This document shows positions 1 to 5,683 of a DNA stretch of 6,881 nucleotides, in pieces (position 1 is the first letter of the stretch; every line of letters starts with the position of its first letter). This stretch comes from Ferruginibacter sp. GTDB taxonomy: Bacteria; Bacteroidota; Bacteroidia; Chitinophagales; Chitinophagaceae. Below the pieces are notes generated by a model that did not search any database, was not told the origin of the DNA, and saw nothing but the letters and a program-made list of their open reading frames with translations. Made by a program: the position numbers and the translations under genes. The DNA lies in contig JANXOQ010000012.1 of assembly GCA_025357775.1 (NCBI GenBank), positions 1 to 6,881 on the forward strand. Direction: 5' to 3'.

Positions 1-75
1 TTTCTATTAACTACTTACCAAAAACACAACCATTTCTAATACTAACGAATCCTAAATTCAAGCTAAACCCACACA

Positions 76-855
76 ATGGAAGTAACTTTTTATAAATATC
101 AAGGTACAGGAAATGATTTTATTTTATTTGACAATAGAAAAAATGATATATCACTAACAGAAAAACAAGTAAAAAAACTATGTGATAGAAAATTTGGGAT
201 AGGTGCTGACGGGCTTATTCTACTATGCATAAAAGAAGGCTACGATTTTGAAATGATTTATTATAATGCCAATGGCACCGTATCTAGTATGTGTGGCAAT
301 GGAGGCAGGTGCATGGTACGCTTTGCACATGATATTGGCATACATAAAAATTTGTACAACTTTTTAGCTGTAGATGGAGTACACGAAGCAGAAATAACTA
401 CAGAAAATATTATTAGATTAAAAATGCAAGATGTTACAAAAATAGAACATCATTTTTCTCATGCTATTTTGAATACTGGTTCGCCACATTATGTAAAATT
501 TTGTACCAATGTAAGAAAAATGAATGTGGAAGCAGAAGGACAAGAAATTAGATATAATGATGAATTTACAGGCGAGGGTATAAATGTAAATTTTGTAGAA
601 AATACAGGCTCATATAGCATATACGTTCGTACTTATGAGCGTGGCGTGGAAGCAGAAACTCTAAGCTGTGGCACTGGTGTAACAGCCTCAGCCCTTGTAA
701 GCGCACACAATGAACATGGTTTTAACGAAGTGGCTGTACAAACAAATGGTGGAAAACTAAGTGTTGAATTTAATAAAATAGATGAAAACAATTTTACCCA
801 AATATACCTTTGTGGTGAAGCTACTTTTGTATTTAAAGGCATAATAAATTTATGA
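76..855 (+). CDS. dapF: Diaminopimelate epimerase
   Basis: Cytoplasmic, cofactor-independent epimerase that converts LL- to meso-2,6-diaminopimelate, the precursor of lysine and of the peptidoglycan cross-link residue. The 259-residue product has the family's usual size. The N-terminal GTGNDF motif is at residues 10-15. The first catalytic cysteine lies in MCGNGGRC (Cys73, followed by Gly74 and Asn75). The second lies in LSCGTG (Cys198), preceded by ERG at 188-190. Both halves of the duplicated fold and both proton-transfer cysteines are therefore present, and the enzyme should be active. The spacing from ERG to Cys198 is one residue longer than in E. coli DapF. The start is the ATG whose product begins directly before the conserved YKYQGTGNDF stretch; no Shine-Dalgarno sequence precedes it, as is normal in Bacteroidota. 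No TAnnTTTG box is seen in the 75 bases upstream, so it may be transcribed from further upstream. Its stop overlaps the next gene by 4 bases. Confidence 0.97.
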   Translation: MEVTFYKYQGTGNDFILFDNRKNDISLTEKQVKKLCDRKFGIGADGLILLCIKEGYDFEMIYYNANGTVSSMCGNGGRCMVRFAHDIGIHKNLYNFLAVDGVHEAEITTENIIRLKMQDVTKIEHHFSHAILNTGSPHYVKFCTNVRKMNVEAEGQEIRYNDEFTGEGINVNFVENTGSYSIYVRTYERGVEAETLSCGTGVTASALVSAHNEHGFNEVAVQTNGGKLSVEFNKIDENNFTQIYLCGEATFVFKGIINL

Positions 856-1331
856 TAACGATAAGAGTATATGGAATTTTAATAAACGATGCCAAAGAAG
901 TATTGGTAAGTGATGAATTGATAAGGGGAATGAACATTACTAAATTTTGTGGTGGTGGATTGGAGCAAGGTGAGGGCACAAGAGATTGCCTAAAAAGAGA
1001 GTTTAAAGAAGAAATGAATTTAGAGGTTTCGGTAGAAGAACATTTTTACACTACGGATTATTTTCAGCCGTCTGCTTTTAAAAATGGCGATCAAATATTA
1101 TCTATTTATTACAAAGTAAAACCACAAGAGTTAATTACTGTAAAGCTTTCTAGTACTGAGTTTGATTTTGATGAGGAGCAAATAAAAAAGTATGAATCTA
1201 CAAAGCAAATAGAAAATTTTAGGTTTGTACCGATTAGTAACTTTGGAGAAGAATGTATGACATTGCCAATTGATAAATTAGTAGCTCAAAAAATTATAGA
1301 GGAATATTACCAAACACAATTTTTAAAATAA
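852..1331 (+). CDS. Nudix hydrolase, substrate unknown
   Basis: Nudix-superfamily pyrophosphohydrolase of 159 residues, expected to cleave a nucleoside diphosphate linked to another moiety in the cytoplasm. The Nudix box starts at Gly35: G35-x5-E41-x7-R49-E50-F51-x-E53-E54-x-N56-L57. The metal-binding REFKEE core is intact, but the box's final conserved glycine is replaced by Asn56. A first beta-strand (residues 2-11) and the GGGLEQGEG lead-in fit a compact single-domain Nudix protein. The C-terminal third (residues 100-159) is charged and gives no substrate clue. The ATG overlaps the dapF stop in the ATGA arrangement, which implies co-transcription and probably translational coupling. A link to diaminopimelate or cell-wall nucleotide metabolism would be inference from position only. 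The family call is secure; the substrate is not. Confidence 0.93.
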   Translation: MITIRVYGILINDAKEVLVSDELIRGMNITKFCGGGLEQGEGTRDCLKREFKEEMNLEVSVEEHFYTTDYFQPSAFKNGDQILSIYYKVKPQELITVKLSSTEFDFDEEQIKKYESTKQIENFRFVPISNFGEECMTLPIDKLVAQKIIEEYYQTQFLK

Positions 1332-1443
1332 TATCATCTTTATTTATAAAATTGTCTTAAAGGTTATGCTAACATCTTATGTAGAATTTTACTGTCAGAA
1401 ATAATGTTTGAAATTAATTATTTTTCATTTCGGTAAATAAAAG

Positions 1444-1869
1444 TTCTATCAGTCATAAGCCGGATTCTGTTTTCGTAGCTGTAAAGCTACGAAGGCCATC
1501 ATTTATCTTGTTGCAACATTACTGTTACAATCTTGCTGCCTACCCTTCTCTACTCTCACCTAAATGAGAAGCCAACGAGCCGCCAGCTTTTTCCTTTCAA
1601 AAAACTAGAGGTATATGTGGCATTACAGCATGCAAAGTTTACCCATCTGCACTATTACTAGCACAAACCGTGAGCTTTTACCTCACATTTTCACCCTTAC
1701 TATGCTTGCGCATAGCGGTCATTTTCTGTGGCACTCGTTCTTATTTTTGTCTTGCTAAGCTTGTATAAGTATAACAATAAAAAACAGCCAGCCATTAACT
1801 GGTGCATTGCCCTGTGCTGTCCGGACTTTCCTCTTCGCATAAATACGAAGCGATAGCCGACTGATAGAA
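1444..1869 (-). ncRNA. rnpB: RNase P RNA (bacterial type A-like)
   Basis: Catalytic RNA of ribonuclease P, which cleaves the 5' leader from precursor tRNAs. Read on the minus strand, the hallmarks appear in order. They are a P3 hairpin (1833-1850), the GAGGAAAGTCCGGAC block of P4 (1819-1833), the GTGCCACAGAAA block (within 1715-1734), an AAGGGTGAAA block near 1690, the AGATAAATGATGGCC block (1494-1508) and the terminal ACAGAATCCGGCTTAT block (1455-1470). The ends are set by a perfect 11-bp P1 helix, 1859-1869 pairing with 1444-1454, giving about 426 nt, normal for the type A form. A hairpin with a GCAA tetraloop lies at 1700-1715. A 9-bp hairpin (1472-1480 with 1485-1493) sits between the last two conserved blocks, where E. 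coli has a much shorter one. A U-rich run follows P1, but no separate terminator hairpin is visible; the remaining 1332-1443 holds nothing recognisable. The exact mature ends may differ by a few bases. Confidence 0.97.
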
Positions 1870-1872
1870 ATA

Positions 1873-1880
1873 CAAAAATA
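1873..1880 (-). promoter_or_regulatory. Probable rnpB promoter, -7 element
   Basis: TATTTTTG on the minus strand matches the Bacteroidota -7 consensus TAnnTTTG exactly. It lies 3 bases before the 5' strand of P1, so transcription would start at about the first paired base of the mature RNA (1867-1869). That agreement is the main support. The -33 element is poor: TTTC at 1902-1905 with a 21-base spacer is the best candidate. Confidence 0.6.
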
Positions 1881-1952
1881 TGGTTGTTTTGTGGGATAGT
1901 GGAAAAACGTTTGAAATCCTTTTTTTAGCTATTAATTTTAATAGGATTGTTT

Positions 1953-1960
1953 TACATTTG
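1953..1960 (+). promoter_or_regulatory. Possible icd promoter, -7 element
   Basis: TACATTTG matches the Bacteroidota -7 consensus TAnnTTTG, but no TTG or TTTG lies 19-21 bases upstream. Use of this site would give a leader of about 130 nt before icd. A second, less perfect candidate (TTCGTTTG, 2031-2038) would give a leader of about 55 nt. The sequence does not decide between them, and in such AT-rich DNA either could be chance. Confidence 0.3.
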
Positions 1961-1991
1961 TTTGATAAAAGAGAGAAAATAATATATACAG

Positions 1992-2010
1992 ATAATGTGA
2001 GTAACATTAT
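1992..2010. repeat. 7-bp inverted repeat in the icd upstream region
   Basis: ATAATGT at 1992-1998 and ACATTAT at 2004-2010 form a perfect inverted repeat around a 5-base spacer (GAGTA). It lies between the two candidate icd -7 elements. It could be a dimeric regulator's operator or a small leader hairpin; it lacks a following T-run, so it does not look like a terminator. Seven A/T-rich pairs can arise by chance. Confidence 0.4.
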
Positions 2011-2040
2011 TATTATAGCCTTAACTGTTTTTCGTTTGGA

Positions 2041-2073
2041 CAAAAAATAAAATTTAATTTCATCAAAAAATAA
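2041..2073 (+). repeat. 10-bp direct repeat before icd
   Basis: CAAAAAATAA occurs at 2041-2050 and again at 2064-2073, a 23-base step, in the last 57 bases before the icd start. The A-tracts could stiffen or bend the DNA, or provide an unstructured A-rich leader favouring ribosome access in a genome that does not use Shine-Dalgarno sequences. The low complexity makes chance a real alternative. Confidence 0.35.
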
Positions 2074-2097
2074 TCCCAATACTCAATATTAATATCT

Positions 2098-3357
2098 ATG
2101 AATAAAATAACTATGCAAAACGGAATATTAACAGTTCCTAATAACCCAACAATACCATTTATAGAAGGAGATGGAATAGGGTCAGATATATGGGCTGCAA
2201 GTGTAAGAGTTTTTGATGCTGCAATACTTAAAGCTTATGGCGGTGAAAAGAAAATAGAATGGATGAAAGTATTGGCTGGTGAAGAAGCATTTAAATCATC
2301 TGGTAGTTGGATGCCAGAGGAAACAATGAATGCGTTTAAAGAATATTTATTGAGTATAAAAGGACCACTTACAACGCCTGTTGGTGGTGGTATCCGTAGC
2401 TTAAATGTGGCACTTAGGCAAGAGTTAGATTTGTACGTATGCCTGCGCCCTGTAAAATATTTTGAAGGTACACCAAGCCCAATGTGGCAGCCAGAGAAAG
2501 TGAGTATGACTATTTTTAGAGAAAATACAGAAGATATTTATGCAGGCATAGAGTTTATGACTGGCACACCTGAAGCTACTAAATTATTAAACTTTTTGGT
2601 AGATGAAATGGGGGTGAAAGCATTTCGTTTTCCAGATACAACTTCGCTTGGCATAAAACCAGTAAGTAAAGATGGCAGTGAAAGATTAATACGTGCTGCT
2701 ATAAAATTTGCAATAGCACAAAAAAAGCCGAGTGTAACACTTGTACATAAAGGTAATATAATGAAGTACACAGAAGGTGCTTTTAAAAACTGGGGGTATG
2801 AGCTAGCAGAAAGAGAATTTGGAGGACAAGTGTATACTTGGCAACAATGGGAAAAAACCAAAAAAGAAAGTGGTGAAGCAGTGGCAAATGAAGAAATGAA
2901 AATAAGTGCGGTGGGTGGTAAAGTAATTATTAAAGATGCCATTGCAGATAACTTTTTACAACAAGCAATGCTAGCCCCTCAAGAATATTCTGTTATAGCT
3001 ACTTTAAATTTGAATGGAGATTACATTTCTGATGCTTTGGCAGCACAAGTAGGTGGCATTGGTATTGCACCAGGCGCCAATATCAATTACCTTACTGGGC
3101 ATGCAGTGTTTGAAGCTACACATGGCACAGCACCTAGATTTGCTAATACAAATACTATGAACCCATCTTCTGTAATACTAAGTGGGGTAATGATGTTAGA
3201 ATATATGGGTTGGAGAGATGCCGCTGATATGATAACAAATGCTGTGGGTAAAGCTATTAGAAATAAAACAGTAACTATAGACTTTTATAACTTAATGAAA
3301 GAAGCAACACTTTTAAAAACAAGTGAGTTTGCGGATGAGATAATTAAGAATTTGTAG
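2098..3357 (+). CDS. icd: Isocitrate dehydrogenase, type I (E. coli Icd-like)
   Basis: TCA-cycle enzyme that oxidatively decarboxylates isocitrate to 2-oxoglutarate, cytoplasmic and expected to be a homodimer. The 419 residues compare with 416 in E. coli, with strong similarity throughout. Visible landmarks, with E. coli equivalents in brackets, are IEGDGIG at 22-28, the substrate loop Ser101 (113), Asn103 (115), Arg107 (119), Arg117 (129) and Arg141 (153), catalytic Tyr148 (160) and Lys218 (230), metal ligands Asp308 and Asp312 (307 and 311), and HGTAP at 342-346. The phosphorylatable serine loop is conserved, but no AceK gene is in view. The NADP-contact positions differ: Arg347 and Phe348 replace Lys344 and Tyr345, Met354 replaces Val351, Ile394 replaces Tyr391 and Asn398 replaces Arg395. 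The aspartate typical of NAD enzymes at the first position is absent, so coenzyme preference is open. Residues 245-278 form a longer loop than in E. coli. The ATG at 2098 is preferred over the in-frame ATG at 2113. The gene is divergent from rnpB and convergent with prfC. Confidence 0.96.
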   Translation: MNKITMQNGILTVPNNPTIPFIEGDGIGSDIWAASVRVFDAAILKAYGGEKKIEWMKVLAGEEAFKSSGSWMPEETMNAFKEYLLSIKGPLTTPVGGGIRSLNVALRQELDLYVCLRPVKYFEGTPSPMWQPEKVSMTIFRENTEDIYAGIEFMTGTPEATKLLNFLVDEMGVKAFRFPDTTSLGIKPVSKDGSERLIRAAIKFAIAQKKPSVTLVHKGNIMKYTEGAFKNWGYELAEREFGGQVYTWQQWEKTKKESGEAVANEEMKISAVGGKVIIKDAIADNFLQQAMLAPQEYSVIATLNLNGDYISDALAAQVGGIGIAPGANINYLTGHAVFEATHGTAPRFANTNTMNPSSVILSGVMMLEYMGWRDAADMITNAVGKAIRNKTVTIDFYNLMKEATLLKTSEFADEIIKNL

Positions 3358-3365
3358 ATATAAGT

Positions 3366-3387
3366 ATATTATAAAATATTATTTTTT
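3366..3387 (+). terminator. Weak candidate terminator after icd
   Basis: A 5-bp all-A/T stem (ATATT at 3366-3370, AATAT at 3375-3379) is followed by TATTTTTT. This is the only hairpin plus T-run in the 63-base convergent gap between icd and prfC. The stem is too weak to be convincing; termination here may be factor-dependent or involve overlapping 3' ends. Confidence 0.2.
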
Positions 3388-3420
3388 ACTTACAGTGTCT
3401 AAATTATAGGGTCTTCATTT

Positions 3421-5010
3421 TTAACCTTTATTTACTTCACTCGTAAAATGAAAAGTAATGTCTTGATTATTAGAAATCTCGGTGTTTAAAAACCATTCGC
3501 TTTGTGCTAGGTAAACTACATTACCATCTTTGTCTTCGGCAATATTCGCTTGCTTATATTTCGTAAAATCTTCTAATTTTTTAGGGTCTTTAGCCGTAAG
3601 CCAACATGCTTTAAAAAATGGCAATGAATTCATTTGTACAGATGCACCATACTCTTGTAATAAGCGATATTGTATCACTTCAAATTGTAAATCTCCCACA
3701 CAGCCAATTATTTTTTTATTGCCACCAAACTGTGTAAATAATTGTGCTACACCTTCATCAGTCAGCTGGTTTAAGCCTTTCTCCAATTGCTTTGTTTTCA
3801 TTGGGTCTTTGTTTACAACTTCTTTAAATATCTCTGGTGAAAAACTTGGTATACCCGTAAAATAAAAATTTTCTCCCTCGGTAAGCGTATCTCCAATTTT
3901 AAAATTTCCTGTATCAAACAAACCGACTACATCGCCTGGGTATGCCTCTTCAATTACATCTTTTTGGCGTGCCAAAAAACTGTAAGGGTTTGTAAAACGC
4001 ACTTCTTTTTCAAGCCTTACATGGTTGTAATAAGTATGGCGTGCAAACCTGCCGCTGCATACACGTAGAAAGGCAATTCTATCTCTGTGCTTAGGGTCAA
4101 GATTTGCATGTATTTTAAAAATAAAACCACTAAATTTTTCTTCCGCAGGCAATACATCTCTTGTGGTTGTATGGCGTGGGCGTGGCGTGGGTGCTATACG
4201 TACGAAAGTATCTAGCATTTCTTTTACCCCAAAATTGTTTACAGCACTACCAAAAAATACAGGTGCTACATTACCATTTAGGTAGTCCTCATTGTTCAAT
4301 TCTCCATACACACCATCTATCAATTCTACATCTTCTCTTAGTGTATTAGCATCTGCAATACCTACCTTTTTATCTAAAATTCCATCTGTTAAATCAGTAA
4401 TTTCTACTACTGTTTCATCATTAGCTTTTGTACCTGCGGTAAATAATACCAAACTTTTTTTATGTAAATCGTACACACCTTTAAAATCTTTACCACTGTT
4501 TATTGGCACTGTCATTGGGTGTAATTGTATTTTTAATTCGTTTTCTATTTCTTCTAATAAGTCAAATCTGTTTTTACCATCTCTATCCATTTTGTTTATG
4601 AAAACTATTACAGGCGTTTTGCGCATGGCTATTACTTCCATTAAACGCCTTGTTTGTGGCTCTACTCCATTTACAGAGTCAATTACTAGTACAACACTAT
4701 CTACCGCTGTTAATGTACGAAAAGTATCTTCTGCAAAGTCTTTATGCCCTGGCGTATCTAGTAAGTTTATTAAATGACCATCATACTCAAAAGTCATAAC
4801 AGAGGTAGCAACAGAAATACCACGCTGCCTTTCTATCTCCATAAAATCAGACGTAGCATGTTTTTTTATTTTATTGCTTTTTACTGCGCCAGCAGTTTGT
4901 ATGGCGCCTCCAAATAAAAGAAATTTCTCTGTAAGTGTCGTCTTTCCTGCATCGGGGTGAGAAATGATGGCGAATGTTTTTCTTTTATTTATTTCTGCTG
5001 AATACTTCAT
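3421..5010 (-). CDS. prfC: Peptide chain release factor 3 (GTPase)
   Basis: Translational GTPase that removes RF1 or RF2 from the ribosome after peptide release. The product is 529 residues, the same length as E. coli RF3. The GTP-binding motifs are all intact: G1 HPDAGKTT at 18-25, G2 RGISVATS at 63-70, G3 DTPGH at 85-89, G4 NKMD at 139-142 and G5 SA at 255-256. The [10 protein letters not shown] stretch at 35-44 and the block around [17 protein letters not shown] (429-445) distinguish RF3 from EF-G. The domain order is a GTPase domain to about residue 280 followed by the RF3-specific domains II and III. The reading frame stays open for 16 codons upstream to an ATG at 5058, but that segment contains the promoter and does not resemble family N-termini; [11 protein letters not shown] at 5010 is the better start. 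The gene stands alone, 85 bases behind the beta-rich protein gene, with its own promoter. Confidence 0.97.
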   Translation of the reverse strand: MKYSAEINKRKTFAIISHPDAGKTTLTEKFLLFGGAIQTAGAVKSNKIKKHATSDFMEIERQRGISVATSVMTFEYDGHLINLLDTPGHKDFAEDTFRTLTAVDSVVLVIDSVNGVEPQTRRLMEVIAMRKTPVIVFINKMDRDGKNRFDLLEEIENELKIQLHPMTVPINSGKDFKGVYDLHKKSLVLFTAGTKANDETVVEITDLTDGILDKKVGIADANTLREDVELIDGVYGELNNEDYLNGNVAPVFFGSAVNNFGVKEMLDTFVRIAPTPRPRHTTTRDVLPAEEKFSGFIFKIHANLDPKHRDRIAFLRVCSGRFARHTYYNHVRLEKEVRFTNPYSFLARQKDVIEEAYPGDVVGLFDTGNFKIGDTLTEGENFYFTGIPSFSPEIFKEVVNKDPMKTKQLEKGLNQLTDEGVAQLFTQFGGNKKIIGCVGDLQFEVIQYRLLQEYGASVQMNSLPFFKACWLTAKDPKKLEDFTKYKQANIAEDKDGNVVYLAQSEWFLNTEISNNQDITFHFTSEVNKG

Positions 5011-5028
5011 GGCTTTTTTTTGCGTGTG

Positions 5029-5059
5029 CAAAGGTAAGCAATGAAGCACAAAGGGCAAA
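5029..5059 (-). promoter_or_regulatory. prfC promoter (Bacteroidota -33/-7 type)
   Basis: On the minus strand, TTTG (5056-5059) is followed after exactly 19 bases by TACCTTTG (5029-5036). Both boxes match the Bacteroidota primary sigma factor consensus (TTTG or TTG, 19-21 bases, TAnnTTTG). Transcription would begin near 5024, leaving a leader of only about 14 bases before the ATG at 5010. The promoter thus excludes the upstream in-frame ATG at 5058 as the start. Confidence 0.7.
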
Positions 5060-5065
5060 AGTAGG

Positions 5066-5093
5066 TAAGTGTAAAAGAATTAAAATAAGTGTA
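5066..5093 (-). repeat. 8-bp direct repeat upstream of the prfC promoter
   Basis: TACACTTA (minus strand) occurs at 5086-5093 and again at 5066-5073, a step of exactly 20 bases, about two helical turns. The nearer copy ends 6 bases before the -33 box. The placement suits an activator bound on one DNA face, but no regulator is known from this window and an 8-bp repeat in AT-rich DNA may be coincidence. Confidence 0.35.
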
Positions 5094-5095
5094 GT

Positions 5096-5683
5096 CTACA
5101 ATGTAAACCCTAGATTCACCAAAATATTACTGTAATTCCATTTATAGTTATGAAGCACAAAATTTTCTTCAAAAGGATTGTAAGGGTTTACAGGTTGTAA
5201 ATATTCTTTGGTTGTAAAACTATAATTGGTAAAATTGAAGCCAGCACTCAAAAAAAAGCTATTCCTTTTTACTTTCCATCGTATACCTGAGCCAAATTGA
5301 AAGTTAAAACCATTTTTTTTACCCACATATTCAAATGGACTAATTTTTGATGCCAAAGTAAGAGTGTTTTTAGGTATTGCTAAACCCGGTTTTGCAAAAA
5401 AGAAAAGTGCATTGTTTTTTGTATCAATACTTTTTTCAAAATATGCATTTATAACATCAACTTTTGTATCTAGGTCTAATAATAAAAAGCTGTATCCTAC
5501 ACCAATTTTAGAATTATGTTTAAAATTTTTTCCAACATCAAAACTTAAGGCATTACCTCTTTTTTTTATACTGTGCAATAAAGAAATATTTGTACTGAAC
5601 CAATAATCATTAATCCAGTTTTTCTTTTTTTGTGCTTCGCAAAAATTTGGTAACAATAAAGCTATTAAAAAAATATATTTCAT
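5096..5683 (-). CDS. Secreted beta-rich protein, probable outer-membrane barrel
   Basis: I do not recognise a named family. The 195-residue product opens with a signal peptide (MKYIFLIALLLPNFCEAQ), likely cut after Ala17 by signal peptidase I. The only cysteine in this region (Cys15) is not in a convincing lipobox, so a lipoprotein is less likely. The rest alternates short aromatic and hydrophobic stretches with polar, lysine- and asparagine-rich turns, for example KIGVGYSFLLLDLD, ALFFFAKPGLAI, FFLSAGFNFTNYSF and the terminal NILVNLGFTL. That pattern fits amphipathic strands of a small outer-membrane beta-barrel. Its ATG shares one base with the stop of the upstream propeller gene (TAATG), so the two are probably translated together and may act together at the cell envelope. 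The function is unknown. Confidence 0.75.
   Translation of the reverse strand: MKYIFLIALLLPNFCEAQKKKNWINDYWFSTNISLLHSIKKRGNALSFDVGKNFKHNSKIGVGYSFLLLDLDTKVDVINAYFEKSIDTKNNALFFFAKPGLAIPKNTLTLASKISPFEYVGKKNGFNFQFGSGIRWKVKRNSFFLSAGFNFTNYSFTTKEYLQPVNPYNPFEENFVLHNYKWNYSNILVNLGFTL

Noticed and set aside
1332..1443. Possible terminator between the Nudix gene and rnpB
   Set aside because: Only a 5-bp GAAAT/ATTTC pairing with a 12-base loop near 1410-1432 is seen, with no T-run in the right place for either strand.
1795..2079. 94-codon minus-strand reading frame with a hydrophobic stretch, resembling a small membrane protein
   Set aside because: Its 3' third is the 5' part of the RNase P RNA, including the P3 hairpin and P4 block, and the rest is the AT-rich promoter region; the hydrophobic run follows from T-rich codons.
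4292..4777. 161-codon plus-strand reading frame inside prfC, and similar frames opposite icd, dapF and the 195-residue gene
   Set aside because: They are antisense shadows of well-supported genes and show no recognisable domain.
5011..5058. 16-codon N-terminal extension of prfC starting at the ATG at 5058
   Set aside because: It covers the -33 and -7 boxes, is not like RF3 N-termini, and the shorter form gives exactly the family length of 529 residues.
5041..5161. ATGAAGCACAAA present twice, before prfC and inside the neighbouring gene
   Set aside because: The second copy is within codons of the 195-residue protein, and neither placement nor flanks suggest a mobile or regulatory repeat; probably chance.
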